Source: Gammaproteobacteria bacterium (GTDB lineage Bacteria > Pseudomonadota > Gammaproteobacteria > Steroidobacterales > Woeseiaceae). From it: 64,000 nucleotides of DNA. The stretch lies in assembly GCA_022600955.1 (NCBI GenBank), contig JAHZJK010000010.1, positions 124,001 through 188,000 on the forward strand. The letters run 5' to 3'. The notes beneath the pieces were generated by a model. That model was not told where the DNA came from. It saw only the letters and a list, made by a program, of their open reading frames with translations, and did no database searches. Made by a program: the position numbers and the translations under genes. Shown here one piece after another: positions 54,408 to 63,349 of the stretch (position 1 is the stretch's first letter; each line of letters opens with the position of its first letter).

Positions 54408-55667
54408 CTATTCCGACAGGAAGAATAGTGATAGCTGCGGAAGAAACGTGATCAGAATAACCGACAACATGAGAATAATGAGGAACGGGAACGTCGCAGA
54501 ATACACGTGCATGATCGGCTTTTCGAAACGATAACTCGCTATGAACAAGTTGAGTCCGACCGGCGGCGTCAGATAGCCAAGCTGCATCGCCGCGAGGAAC
54601 ACAATTCCAAGATGTACCTCGTTAATATCGTAACCAGCAGCTATTGGCAGTATTAGCGGAACGACCAAGACGATGGCCGAAAAAATGTCGAGAATGGCGC
54701 CGAGAATCAACAGGAAGATCAACAACAAAATCAGGAACGTTGTCTGGCTGCTGACGAGCGATGATACGACAGCAAACAGCTGTTGCGGAATATCGGCATC
54801 AATCATGTAGCTCGTTGACGCGACAGAAACGCCGAGAATAATAAGAATTCCGCCTACCAGAACCATGGACGCCCGCATGATGCGCGGCAATTCACGCAGC
54901 GGAATCTCGCGCAGAATAACGACCTCGACAAGCAGCACATACAAAGCGGTAATTGCCGCAGCCTCGGAGACCGCGAAGAACCCGGAGTAAATTCCGCCGA
55001 GCACGACCACGGGCAATGGTAACTCCCAGATCGACTCCCGCAGTGCAGCCGCAACTTCCCTGATAGAAAATGAACTCAGTGGCTTGCGTATTCCACGATT
55101 CACCCAAAGACTCCAGCCGGACAACATGACCAGCATAAGCAATCCCGGCAGGATGCCCGCGAGAAACAGGTTGTCGATCGACACTTCAGCGACGACACCG
55201 TAAAGGATCAGCGGTAACGATGGCGCAAACAACAAGCCAAGGCTGCCTGCCGACGTCACGAGGCCAAGGTTAAACTTGTCACCATAGCCATCCTGCTTTA
55301 GTGCCGGATACAGGATCGCACCCAAGGCAATGATCGTCACGCCCGAGGCGCCTGTGAACGCTGTAAAGAATGCGCATGCCGCGAGACACACCAGCGCCAG
55401 CCCGCCAGGCATCCAGCCGAGCATAGCGCCGGTCAGACGCACGAGCCTGTTTGGCGCATTGCTTTCGCTCAGCAAGTAGCCCGCAAACGTAAACAGTGGG
55501 ATCGCTGCCAGGAAAGGCATGCTCGCAATGCTTTGTACCTCTATAGCCATGATCATCAGGTCAGATTCCTGACCATAGAACCCGATCATTGCGCTTGCCG
55601 CGATGACCGCGAAGAGAGGAGCACCGAGGATCGCCAAAAGTGCCAGCAGCAGACTGAACATGATCAC
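54408..55667 (-). CDS. dctM: TRAP transporter large permease (DctM)
   Basis: A 419-residue protein with about 12 hydrophobic helices. The FTAFTGASGVTIIALGAILYPAL block is the DctM signature, and GYLTPPVGLNLFIAS follows near the C-terminus. It drives sodium-coupled uptake together with DctQ and the DctP binding protein. The start overlaps the dctQ stop by 4 bp. Confidence 0.95.
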   Translation of the reverse strand: MIMFSLLLALLAILGAPLFAVIAASAMIGFYGQESDLMIMAIEVQSIASMPFLAAIPLFTFAGYLLSESNAPNRLVRLTGAMLGWMPGGLALVCLAACAFFTAFTGASGVTIIALGAILYPALKQDGYGDKFNLGLVTSAGSLGLLFAPSLPLILYGVVAEVSIDNLFLAGILPGLLMLVMLSGWSLWVNRGIRKPLSSFSIREVAAALRESIWELPLPVVVLGGIYSGFFAVSEAAAITALYVLLVEVVILREIPLRELPRIMRASMVLVGGILIILGVSVASTSYMIDADIPQQLFAVVSSLVSSQTTFLILLLIFLLILGAILDIFSAIVLVVPLILPIAAGYDINEVHLGIVFLAAMQLGYLTPPVGLNLFIASYRFEKPIMHVYSATFPFLIILMLSVILITFLPQLSLFFLSE

Positions 55668-56179
55668 TCGACTAACTCCCGCGCGGGCTCAATCCAGATA
55701 CCCATGCCCTGCCGTGCGGCGTTGATAACGAATCGATATGCAATCAATGCGAATGCTACTGGCATGATGATGTGCGCCAGCCATGCAGGCGTATCGACCA
55801 TTACAGTGTCTTCGTATTCAATCTCAATTTGCAGGTAACGCCACGCCTGCACGGCGATGATGGCGCAAACAGCCGCTGCGAAAAGATCAACCAGGACCCG
55901 AATTATTGTTACGGCGAGGTCGGGCAAGATGTGCGATAGAGCATCAATTCGAATATGACGATTCTCGCGACACGCGGCAATAGAGCCCACGAGCGCAAGC
56001 CACAAGACAATCAACCGGACCAGTTCATCCGCCCAGCCAAAGCCTGTGCCGAATACCTCCCGCATGACGATCTGACCAACCGCGACCAGCATCATCGTAG
56101 TCAGCATGGATACGAGCAGTGTGGTCTCAAGCGCGTGGCCGGCCCGTTCAAGCCGATCCAATAGTCCCCTGATCTTCAC
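55664..56179 (-). CDS. dctQ: TRAP transporter small permease (DctQ)
   Basis: A 171-residue membrane protein with four hydrophobic helices and the DctQ pattern FGTGFGWADELVRLIVLWLAL followed by CRENRHIRIDAL. It holds the large permease in a complex. It follows dctP by 8 bp. Confidence 0.92.
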   Translation of the reverse strand: MKIRGLLDRLERAGHALETTLLVSMLTTMMLVAVGQIVMREVFGTGFGWADELVRLIVLWLALVGSIAACRENRHIRIDALSHILPDLAVTIIRVLVDLFAAAVCAIIAVQAWRYLQIEIEYEDTVMVDTPAWLAHIIMPVAFALIAYRFVINAARQGMGIWIEPARELVE

Positions 56180-56187
56180 GGAATTGC

Positions 56188-57192
56188 TTACTCGCCGGCT
56201 TGTAGCTGCCCTTGCCGGTACTCATCGACATAGCCCAGCATTTCTTTGTATAGCTCAAGTGAAAAAGCACCTTCGGCACCGAGCTTCAGATTTGACGCAA
56301 GCAGCAGATTGCGGACTTTTTGAAACTCGGCTTTATCAATATCGACCGACTGGATGCCGCTGTTGAGCAGAGCCTGGTAGGCGCCCTCGTTGTCCACGAG
56401 ATTTACCTTGTCGAAATTCATATACATCCGGGCCATTACTTCGTGCACGATGGCTTTGTCCGCATCACTGACCTTGGCAAACGATTTCTGGTCGATCGCC
56501 ATGAAGCCGTATGTGTAAACGAGCGGTAAGCGCGTAATGTATTTGACCTTCGTGTGCCACTGCATGATCAACGCAACGATTGGTGGTATCGCGACGATAT
56601 CGATAAGTCCGGTTTGCAGACCGGTCAAAACGTCGGTTAGCGGTAGCGTCACTGGCGACAAAGACAGCGCTTCCATCGAGGCGTAACTGATCGAGTCACC
56701 TTCCGGCACCCAGACTCGCTTGCCTTTAAGGTCATCCAGCGAATCGACAGGCGTACTCGACATGATGTTGGCGAAACCAGACGTCGCAAATCCAAAATTG
56801 ACAAAACCGGCGCTCTCAAGCCCTTCCGAGATTTTTTGATCCATGCGGCTACGCACATAGGCGACTTCATCTTCCGAGTCGAAAACGAGCGGCATGCCGT
56901 ACAGATTCAGACCTGAATATTGGCTCGACAAGGCGGACGGCGTAAAAGCGCCACCCTGCAACTGGCGAATTCGAATTTGTCCGAGTACCTTGGCGTCGTC
57001 GCCTTTCACACCGCCGCCGTAATACTTGATCTTGACCCGGCCTTCAGTGCGCTCAGCAATTTCCTTGGCGCCGGCGCGCATGTCCTTCATCCACTGCGTG
57101 CCCTCCGGCGTCACAGTCGCGATTTTCAGTGTCGCCGCCATTGCAGGCGCACACAGAAACAACAATACGATAGAGGCAATAAATCTGTTCAT
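56188..57192 (-). CDS. dctP: TRAP transporter substrate-binding protein (DctP family)
   Basis: A 334-residue periplasmic protein with a signal peptide (to about residue 19, PAMAATLK). The TRAP binding-protein start TLKIATVTPEGTQW and the later KGKRVWVPEG segment fit the DctP family. The substrate (usually an organic acid) cannot be read from the sequence. It is followed by dctQ-dctM and preceded by the T component, together a full TRAP-T system. Confidence 0.93.
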   Translation of the reverse strand: MNRFIASIVLLFLCAPAMAATLKIATVTPEGTQWMKDMRAGAKEIAERTEGRVKIKYYGGGVKGDDAKVLGQIRIRQLQGGAFTPSALSSQYSGLNLYGMPLVFDSEDEVAYVRSRMDQKISEGLESAGFVNFGFATSGFANIMSSTPVDSLDDLKGKRVWVPEGDSISYASMEALSLSPVTLPLTDVLTGLQTGLIDIVAIPPIVALIMQWHTKVKYITRLPLVYTYGFMAIDQKSFAKVSDADKAIVHEVMARMYMNFDKVNLVDNEGAYQALLNSGIQSVDIDKAEFQKVRNLLLASNLKLGAEGAFSLELYKEMLGYVDEYRQGQLQAGE

Positions 57193-57235
57193 TTTATCCT
57201 TCCAGCACCAGGGCTTCCTGTAGACCCGGCTCGAT

Positions 57236-58084
57236 TCAGAAATAGTCGTCAGCCTCTGCCAGCAATACGGCTGCCTCTTCCTGGGCCATGATATTGCTTA
57301 GCACGAAGCCGTCCTTGTAAGGGTCCGCTGCCGTCACTTCGGTCAGCAAACGGTCATGCAATTCTCTTTCATACAGCAGCTTGGCGTAGCCTTTCGCGAA
57401 CTCCACCTTGGCGCTCAAGTCGTCACCAGCAGTCTCTGCTATTGCCTTCTCGAAGTACTCTCGAGCGCGTTCCGGCTCGCCACCCAGCGCCGGAGGTCGC
57501 AACGTCAGCAATATTCCCATATAGGTGTAAACGCTACCGTTAACTTCGTCACCACTTATGTTGAGATAGTGATTGAACAGAGCTTCGATCTGCGGCAGCT
57601 CCGCAAGCGAATTCCAGTCTGCGCTATGCGCCCGCAAGAACGCCAGGGAGGCGAAGCCATAGGTATACAGAAGCTCTGCCTTTCTCGGCCCGATGCCATC
57701 CAGCGTGGCTACAAACTCGTCGTAAGTCGAATCCGGCCATGCGCAAGACGGCGCGTATGATTCACACATTGCCGTCAGGGCATAACGCCGCGCCCGTGTC
57801 GTCAGCCGCGACGCACGTACCTCGTCTTCAGCGAAAACCGCGCCATAGGTGGCGTACAGCGTCGCACCGGCTGAAAGAATCGCGGCATCATCGGGACTGC
57901 CCTCGATAAAGCTATCGAGAAGCAACAGATAGGACGGCGCGCCTGCGCGCACCAGTTCGGGGTCGTCCTGATTCAGGATTGCCATCGAGAGATTGTCAGA
58001 CAATCCCGTCGCCGCGGAAGACACAAGCGTTGAGCAAGCGCTCAAGCTAAGTCCCAACAACAATATCGGCAATATTCGTTTCAT
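57236..58084 (-). CDS. TRAP transporter T-component lipoprotein (TatT-like)
   Basis: A 282-residue lipoprotein from ATG 58084 (lipobox LSAC). It is helical, with TPR-like repeats, matching the TatT family that accompanies some TRAP transporters and is thought to help substrates reach the binding protein in the periplasm. LVRAGAPSYLLLLDSFIEGSPDD and the C-terminal KDGFVLSNIMAQEEAAVLLAEADDYF fit the family. First gene of the TRAP operon, 43 bp before dctP. An ATG at 58111 is less likely because it moves the signal peptide. Confidence 0.88.
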   Translation of the reverse strand: MKRILPILLLGLSLSACSTLVSSAATGLSDNLSMAILNQDDPELVRAGAPSYLLLLDSFIEGSPDDAAILSAGATLYATYGAVFAEDEVRASRLTTRARRYALTAMCESYAPSCAWPDSTYDEFVATLDGIGPRKAELLYTYGFASLAFLRAHSADWNSLAELPQIEALFNHYLNISGDEVNGSVYTYMGILLTLRPPALGGEPERAREYFEKAIAETAGDDLSAKVEFAKGYAKLLYERELHDRLLTEVTAADPYKDGFVLSNIMAQEEAAVLLAEADDYF

Positions 58085-58150
58085 AACACGACGGACCCCA
58101 ACGCCTTCCATTGGTTCAGCCAGGTGGCTGAATTTGGCGGCATTATAACG

Positions 58151-58182
58151 AAAAAAGCCCCGGGCACTGACGTGGCCGGGGC
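58151..58182 (-). terminator. Rho-independent terminator after rplS
   Basis: On the minus strand GCCCCGG and CCGGGGC form a strong GC stem with a short loop, followed by TTTTTT (complement of A-run 58151-58156). It lies 20 bp after the rplS stop and ends the rpsP-rimM-trmD-rplS operon. A T-run on the other side (58186-58191) would make it work in both directions. Confidence 0.9.
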
Positions 58183-58201
58183 GATGTTTTTCTGATGTTT
58201 A

Positions 58202-58546
58202 CTAGATCTTCTCTTTGATCCGCGCCGCCTTACCTGTCAGGCCACGCAAATAGTAGAGTTTGGCGCGACGAACGTCGCCACGACGCTTAACTTCCACCGA
58301 ATCAACCACCGGGCTGTAGGTCTGAAATACGCGTTCCACACCTTCGCCGTGGGAAATCTTGCGAACTGTAAAAGATGAGTTGAGGCCGCGGTTGCGTTTT
58401 GCAATAACCACGCCTTCGAACGCCTGCAGACGTTCACGCGTCCCTTCCTTAACCTTCACCTGCACAACAACCGTGTCACCTGGAGCAAACGCCGGTACTT
58501 CTTTGCCCATTTGCTCGTTGTCGATCGCTTCAATAATTTTGCTCAT
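58202..58546 (-). CDS. rplS: Ribosomal protein L19
   Basis: A 114-residue L19, with the typical start [32 protein letters not shown], and the [26 protein letters not shown] end. It is part of the 50S-30S interface. Its ATG overlaps the trmD stop by 4 bp. Confidence 0.98.
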   Translation of the reverse strand: MSKIIEAIDNEQMGKEVPAFAPGDTVVVQVKVKEGTRERLQAFEGVVIAKRNRGLNSSFTVRKISHGEGVERVFQTYSPVVDSVEVKRRGDVRRAKLYYLRGLTGKAARIKEKI

Positions 58547-59283
58547 TGTCTTTGCTCTTTCAAATATTCGTCGAGCAGCTGCTGCTGCTCATCGGTCAAT
58601 TCCAGTTTTTCCAGTAAGTCCGGCCGCCGTTCAAAACTGCGCCCAAGAGCCTGCTGGTATCGCCAACGGGCGATTGCTTTATGGTCACCGGATAACAAAA
58701 CTTCCGGAACCGCAACGCCCTCTATTTCTTCCGGCCGGGTGTAGTGCGGACAATCCAGCAACCCCTCCATAAAGGAGTCCTGAGTTGCAGACTCGTCGTC
58801 GCCCAACACACCTGGCAATAAACGAACAACTGCGTCGATTACTGCCATCGCTGCTATTTCTCCGCCCGAAAGCACGAAATCGCCCAGCGATAATTCCTCG
58901 TCGACATGCGACTCGATCAATCGCTCATCAACACCTTCATAACGACCGGCGACCAATATCATCCCCGGCAGTCCGGCAAGTCTGTTCGCGACATCCTGAT
59001 CGAACACCTTGCCCTGCGGTGAGAGGTAAATTACCGGGCTTCCAGTCGGTAAACGGCTTTTCAGCGCGTCTATCGATGCCGCCAGCGGCGCAACCTTCAT
59101 CACCATCCCGGGCCCACCACCATACGGCCTGTCATCAACCGTATTATGAGCGTCGTCGGTATGATCCCGCGGATTCTCAATCTCCAGCGAAACCAGCTCA
59201 CGGCGCCTGGCCCGGCCGACGACCCCGAATTCCGCGATCGTCTGCACCATCTCCGGAAACAAGCTGACGACACTCATATGCAT
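58543..59283 (-). CDS. trmD: tRNA (guanine-N1)-methyltransferase TrmD
   Basis: A 246-residue SPOUT methyltransferase that methylates G37 of tRNAs. The knot region has [33 protein letters not shown] and [11 protein letters not shown]. Operon gene between rimM (3 bp upstream) and rplS. Confidence 0.98.
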   Translation of the reverse strand: MHMSVVSLFPEMVQTIAEFGVVGRARRRELVSLEIENPRDHTDDAHNTVDDRPYGGGPGMVMKVAPLAASIDALKSRLPTGSPVIYLSPQGKVFDQDVANRLAGLPGMILVAGRYEGVDERLIESHVDEELSLGDFVLSGGEIAAMAVIDAVVRLLPGVLGDDESATQDSFMEGLLDCPHYTRPEEIEGVAVPEVLLSGDHKAIARWRYQQALGRSFERRPDLLEKLELTDEQQQLLDEYLKEQRQ

Positions 59284-59286
59284 CGG

Positions 59287-59772
59287 TCAGTCCCATTCCC
59301 AATCAACGTCAACCTGCCCTGCGGCAAGATCGACATTGAGTACAACTCTGTCTACCACGAACGGTATCAGCCGTTCTTTTTCGCCCTTCAGAACCATGAC
59401 GTCATTTGCACCCGTCTCGAGCATGTAATCGATCTTGCCGAGCTCAGTACCGTCACGGTGGACGACTTTCAAACCGATGAGATCAGACCAGTAGTACTGA
59501 CCTTCATCCGGTTCCGGCATCGATTCTTTGCTGACCCGGATTTCCTTGCCAACCAAGACTTCTGCCGCTTCGCGATTATCCACGCCCTCGAGGCGAGCGA
59601 TAACCGATTTACCCTGCCGCTTGCCTTCAGCGACTTTGACTGGTTGCCACTGCTCATTCTTGCCGAGCATCCAGCCCTTGTATTGCAATACCGCTTCACG
59701 CGGATCCGTGTACGAGAACACCTTAATCCAGCCGCGGACACCAAACAGGCCGACAACACGGCCGAGAATCAC
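59287..59772 (-). CDS. rimM: 16S rRNA processing protein RimM
   Basis: A 161-residue RimM: LGRVVGLFGVRGWIKVFSYTDP at the N-terminus, and the PRC-barrel block YYWSDLIGLKVV and the C-terminal LIPFVVDRVVLNVDLAAGQVDVDW. It helps 30S maturation. GTG 59772 is the first classical start, but the conserved EPVILG of the family begins just upstream, where the frame stays open back to an ATT at 59794-59796 overlapping the rpsP stop. The true start may therefore be a few residues earlier. Confidence 0.95.
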   Translation of the reverse strand: MILGRVVGLFGVRGWIKVFSYTDPREAVLQYKGWMLGKNEQWQPVKVAEGKRQGKSVIARLEGVDNREAAEVLVGKEIRVSKESMPEPDEGQYYWSDLIGLKVVHRDGTELGKIDYMLETGANDVMVLKGEKERLIPFVVDRVVLNVDLAAGQVDVDWEWD

Positions 59773-59791
59773 TGGTTCAGCGACCCGACCG

Positions 59792-60049
59792 TTAATTGCT
59801 GGCTGCAGCCTTGCGGTGCTTCTTCAACAATGACGCAACGCGATCTGAAGGCTGTGCACCCTGGCCGATCCAGTGATCAACACGCTCGAGATCGATACGC
59901 AGATTCTCTTCATGTTCCTGGCCAACCGGGTTGAAATAACCCAGGCGCTCGATGTACCGGCCATCACGGCGATTGCGAGAATCGGTGACAACCAAGTGAT
60001 AAAAAGGACGCTTTTTCGCACCAGCGCGCGAAAGTCGAATCGTAACCAT
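59792..60049 (-). CDS. rpsP: Ribosomal protein S16
   Basis: An 85-residue S16 from ATG 60049 ([28 protein letters not shown]), with GGAAAAG in front. The longer frame from 60187 covers the leader and promoter and is rejected. First gene of the operon with rimM, trmD and rplS. Confidence 0.98.
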   Translation of the reverse strand: MVTIRLSRAGAKKRPFYHLVVTDSRNRRDGRYIERLGYFNPVGQEHEENLRIDLERVDHWIGQGAQPSDRVASLLKKHRKAAASN

Positions 60050-60094
60050 TTCTTTTCCGTATAAAAAAACTAATTGGGAGGCAGACATGCCTTG

Positions 60095-60112
60095 ACTCGG
60101 GCCGACCCGAGT
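60095..60112 (-). promoter_or_regulatory. Leader hairpin of the rpsP operon
   Basis: ACTCGGG and CCCGAGT form a perfect 7-bp stem with a 4-nt loop in the leader between the putative transcription start (about 60115) and the rpsP ATG. No T-run follows, so it is not a terminator. It could stabilise the mRNA 5' end or bind a regulator. Confidence 0.5.
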
Positions 60113-60121
60113 AGACGGCGC

Positions 60122-60149
60122 ATTGTACGGGTTTTGCGGCAAATGTGAA
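60122..60149 (-). promoter_or_regulatory. Putative promoter of the rpsP operon
   Basis: On the minus strand TTCACA (60144-60149) and TACAAT (60122-60127) are 16 bp apart, giving a reasonable sigma70 promoter about 65 bp before the ATG. It lies in the 202-bp gap between ffh and rpsP. The same gap has a TCGCCT/AGGCGA pair at 60209-60225 with no T-run, so no clear terminator for ffh is seen. Confidence 0.5.
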
Positions 60150-60251
60150 GCGTTTTGGCAGCCAAAATAACCAACAAATCCAGCCACTTACACAGCCACC
60201 AAAGTGGATCGCCTATTTCAGGCGAAATTACGCTGAAAACTGGGCCGCTTT

Positions 60252-61613
60252 CTAGCGCAATCCCGGTGGCATACCACCGCCCGGCATCCCTCTCAGCATC
60301 TTTTTCATGCCGCCCTTTGACATCTTTTTCATCATCTTCTCCATCTGCAGATGCTGCTTCAAGAGCCGGTTTACATCCTGAATCTGCTGCCCGGCCCCTC
60401 TGGCAATACGTTTTTTCCGGGAACCGTTGATGGTCTTGGGAAAACGCCGTTCGCCGGGCGTCATGGAGTTGATTATCGCAATTTGTCGCCGTATTTTTTG
60501 TTCGTTTGCGCCATCCTGCAACGCTGCCGGGTTTACATTGCCAGGTAGCGGCAGCTTTTCGAGCATGGACGCAAGACCACCCATGTTCATCATCTGCTCC
60601 AGCTGATCCCGCAGGTCCGAAAGGTCAAAACCCTTGCCTTTCTTGAGTTTCTTCGCCAGCTTCTCGGACTTGTCCTTGCTGACTTTCTGCTCGATCTCTT
60701 CAACCAGCGTCAGCACATCGCCCATGCCGAGGATACGGGATGCCACGCGGTCAGGATGGAATGCCTCAAGCGCATCGACCTTTTCACCAACACCCATGAA
60801 TCGGATCGGCTTCCCGGTCACTTCCCTGACCGACAGTGCGACGCCGCCTTTGGCGTCGCCATCGGTCTTCGTCAACACAATGCCGGTTAGCGGCAAGCTT
60901 TGGTCAAACGCTGAGGCGGCATTGACGGCGTCCTGCCCCGCCATACTGTCAACAACGAAAAGCGTTTCGTGCGGCTCAGCCTGTGCGTGCACCGCAACAA
61001 CTTCCTGCATCATGTCGCTATCGACGTGCAAGCGTCCCGCCGTATCCACGATAAGTACATCTGCGTGCGAACGCCGCGCCTCATCGAGCGCCCGGGAAAC
61101 GATCTTGACGGGTTTTTGTGTGATTTCACTCGCGCAGTGCAGTGCGCCAACCTCTGCGGCCAGCGTCTGCAGCTGCACAATTGCGGCGGGCCGGTGAATA
61201 TCGACACTAACCAGCATCACCTTTTTCTTGTCCACGTCGATGAGACGCTTGGCGAGTTTTGCCGCCGTTGTTGTCTTGCCTGCGCCCTGCAAACCAGCCA
61301 GCATTATCACGACTGGCGGCTGCGCTTTAAAACTCAGTGGCGCTGATTCACTGCCGAGAATGGTGACCAGTTCCGCGTGAATGATCTTCACAAGCGCCTG
61401 CCCCGGCGTCAGGCTCTTGCCGACCTCCTCGCCCATAGCGCGTTCGCGGATGCGTTCGATAAACGTCTTGACAACAGGCAATGCAACGTCTGCTTCCAGC
61501 AATGCAAGTCGCACCTGGCGCAGCGTATCTTTTATATTGGCTTCGGTGAGCCGGCCCTTGCCCGTCAGGCTACGGGCGGCATCCGACAAACGGCCGCTTA
61601 GATTTTCAAACAT
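60252..61613 (-). CDS. ffh: Signal recognition particle protein Ffh
   Basis: A 453-residue GTPase: N domain (about 1-90), G domain with P-loop GLQGAGKTT (107-115, Lys113) and DTAGRL, TKTDGDAKGG, and a methionine-rich M domain (about 330-453; MEKMMKKMSKGGMKKMLRGM at the end) that binds the SRP RNA. Its RNA partner is at 21531-21639. It targets membrane proteins to FtsY/SecYEG. It is divergent from ypjD with the MBL gene between. Confidence 0.98.
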   Translation of the reverse strand: MFENLSGRLSDAARSLTGKGRLTEANIKDTLRQVRLALLEADVALPVVKTFIERIRERAMGEEVGKSLTPGQALVKIIHAELVTILGSESAPLSFKAQPPVVIMLAGLQGAGKTTTAAKLAKRLIDVDKKKVMLVSVDIHRPAAIVQLQTLAAEVGALHCASEITQKPVKIVSRALDEARRSHADVLIVDTAGRLHVDSDMMQEVVAVHAQAEPHETLFVVDSMAGQDAVNAASAFDQSLPLTGIVLTKTDGDAKGGVALSVREVTGKPIRFMGVGEKVDALEAFHPDRVASRILGMGDVLTLVEEIEQKVSKDKSEKLAKKLKKGKGFDLSDLRDQLEQMMNMGGLASMLEKLPLPGNVNPAALQDGANEQKIRRQIAIINSMTPGERRFPKTINGSRKKRIARGAGQQIQDVNRLLKQHLQMEKMMKKMSKGGMKKMLRGMPGGGMPPGLR

Positions 61614-61623
61614 GCGACGGATT

Positions 61624-62391
61624 CTAAACCGTCAGCACTGTCCCGCGCGAGAGCATCTGGATATTTTTATCGGGCGCCGCCTTAACGACCTGCTCGTATA
61701 TCCGTTCTTCCTCTCCCGGCTTCATGCCGGTCAGCCAGATCTCCGGCTCATGTCGCAGACGCTTCAGGTCTGCTGTCAGCGTCCTGGGAGTGTAGTGGCC
61801 GGCCTTGGCCGCCAGCTCTCCCATTTCGTCGGGAAACGACACTTCGATAACCAACACCTTGAGATCTTCGCAAGCATTCAGCACCGGCCACAGCGTTTCG
61901 TTGGTTTTCGTGTCGCCACTGACGGCAAATGCGCCGCCGGAATTCTGCACCGTGTAGCCAAGTGACGGCACGCTATGCATCACGTCAACGGCGTAGAAAT
62001 CGCGGTTCCCGATAGTGAAAGTGTCGCCCGGGCTGCAGACCTGGTAGCGCATCATCGGTTTCGTTGCGGTCGGCAGTTTTGCGAAATCCGGCCAGATGAC
62101 TCCATTGAACAGATGCTCCTGAACCGCTCGCAGCGTTTCCTCACGCGCGTAGACAGTGACCGGCTCCGCCAGATTCTCATCGAAAATACGGTCGATTAGC
62201 ATCGGCAATCCGGCAATGTGATCGAGATGTGCATGCGTCAGAAACACATGGCGAATGGAATCGATATCTTCGAGCGCAAGGTCACCGGTACCGGTGCCTG
62301 CGTCGATAAGTACGTCATTGTCGATCAGAAGCGCGGAAGTCCGCGATCCAGCGCCAATTCCGCCACTGCAACCGAGTACGCGAATTCTCAT
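61624..62391 (-). CDS. MBL-fold phosphodiesterase-like protein
   Basis: A 255-residue metallo-beta-lactamase fold protein. The metal motif is THAHLDH (52-58), with further ligands expected at His139 (VMHSVPS), Asp159 (SGDTKTNE) and a C-terminal region. The layout resembles class II 3',5'-cyclic nucleotide phosphodiesterases (CpdP-like), so a cAMP-degrading role is possible, but the substrate is not proven. It ends 10 bp upstream of ffh on the same strand. Confidence 0.8.
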   Translation of the reverse strand: MRIRVLGCSGGIGAGSRTSALLIDNDVLIDAGTGTGDLALEDIDSIRHVFLTHAHLDHIAGLPMLIDRIFDENLAEPVTVYAREETLRAVQEHLFNGVIWPDFAKLPTATKPMMRYQVCSPGDTFTIGNRDFYAVDVMHSVPSLGYTVQNSGGAFAVSGDTKTNETLWPVLNACEDLKVLVIEVSFPDEMGELAAKAGHYTPRTLTADLKRLRHEPEIWLTGMKPGEEERIYEQVVKAAPDKNIQMLSRGTVLTV

Positions 62392-62467
62392 TAGGAGGGT
62401 TCTCTTAAACTACGCCATATGGGATGATTCAGGGCACCCAAAGTAGGTTAGTCACCATTGGCTTTCT

Positions 62468-63274
62468 GTGTCTGATATCACAATTTTTTTGCTGTACATT
62501 TTGGCCGCTGCCGCATTCGGAAGCTCGCGCCTGCCGCGCTTTGACCACCAGTCACGTCCGCTTTTTCTCGCTGCCTCAATTCTTGTTGCGATCGGCATCA
62601 CACTGCATAGCCAGACCTTGTATGCGCAAATGCTGGCTGCAAACGGGCTCAACCTTTCGCTCGGCAATGCCGCGTCCTTGATCGGACTGGAGCTGGCGCT
62701 CATCGGTCTGATCGCAGCTGTCCAACCTCCGCTGCGTGGTATCAGTGCGGGCCTCTTGATTCTTGGCGCTCTCGCCGCGTCACTGACAGGCCTTGAAACA
62801 GCACCAGAATCCGTCGCGGCACTCGCGTGGCAGATTCGTCTGCATGTACTCGTCTCACTCATGTCCTACGGCCTTCTTACCGTAGGCGCGATCGTCGCGG
62901 TTTACGCGCTGATTCAGGAGCGCCGTCTGCGCGCAGGCCGCCTGTCCACTTTCAGCCACTTGTTCGCACCGCTTGAGACAACAGAGAAGTTGTTGTTTGC
63001 AATTGCAGCGGCCGGCTTCGCGGGACTGGCGATAGCGATCCTCTCTGGGCTCACTTTTGTTGAAGACTTGTTCGCACAACACCTGGTGCACAAGACGACC
63101 TTTTCCCTGTTGGCGTTTTGCGTGTTTGGCGCATTGCTGGCCGGACGCTTTTTTAAGGGCTGGCGAGGTGCGGGCGCAATTCGATTGTATCTCGGTGGTT
63201 TCTTGCTGCTTTGCCTCGCCTATTTCGGCACACGAGTCATTCTGGAACAGTTTCTTGGCCGCAGCTGGGGTTGA
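62468..63274 (+). CDS. ypjD: YpjD/CcsA-family inner-membrane protein
   Basis: A 268-residue protein starting at GTG 62468, with about eight hydrophobic helices. The CcsA-type core contains QIRLHVLVSLMSYGLLTVGAIVAVYAL with the first conserved His and, later, HLVHKTTFSLLAF and FLLLCLAYFGTRVILEQ. YpjD lies between ffh and yfjD in E. coli as well, with unknown function (family of heme/cytochrome c assembly proteins). No Shine-Dalgarno is clear. Confidence 0.9.
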   Translation: MSDITIFLLYILAAAAFGSSRLPRFDHQSRPLFLAASILVAIGITLHSQTLYAQMLAANGLNLSLGNAASLIGLELALIGLIAAVQPPLRGISAGLLILGALAASLTGLETAPESVAALAWQIRLHVLVSLMSYGLLTVGAIVAVYALIQERRLRAGRLSTFSHLFAPLETTEKLLFAIAAAGFAGLAIAILSGLTFVEDLFAQHLVHKTTFSLLAFCVFGALLAGRFFKGWRGAGAIRLYLGGFLLLCLAYFGTRVILEQFLGRSWG

Positions 63275-63349
63275 GACACGTGTTCTTGACAGTCCGTGAG
63301 GCGGCTGTTGAACTGGCAGCGTACTCAATAATCAGGAGGTGCCCTTCTT

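Noticed and set aside
59146..59934. 262-codon plus-strand frame opposite trmD, rimM and rpsP
   Set aside because: It crosses three conserved genes and the gaps between them.
60209..60225. TCGCCT/AGGCGA hairpin as terminator of ffh
   Set aside because: No T-run follows on the minus strand, so a rho-independent terminator is not supported.
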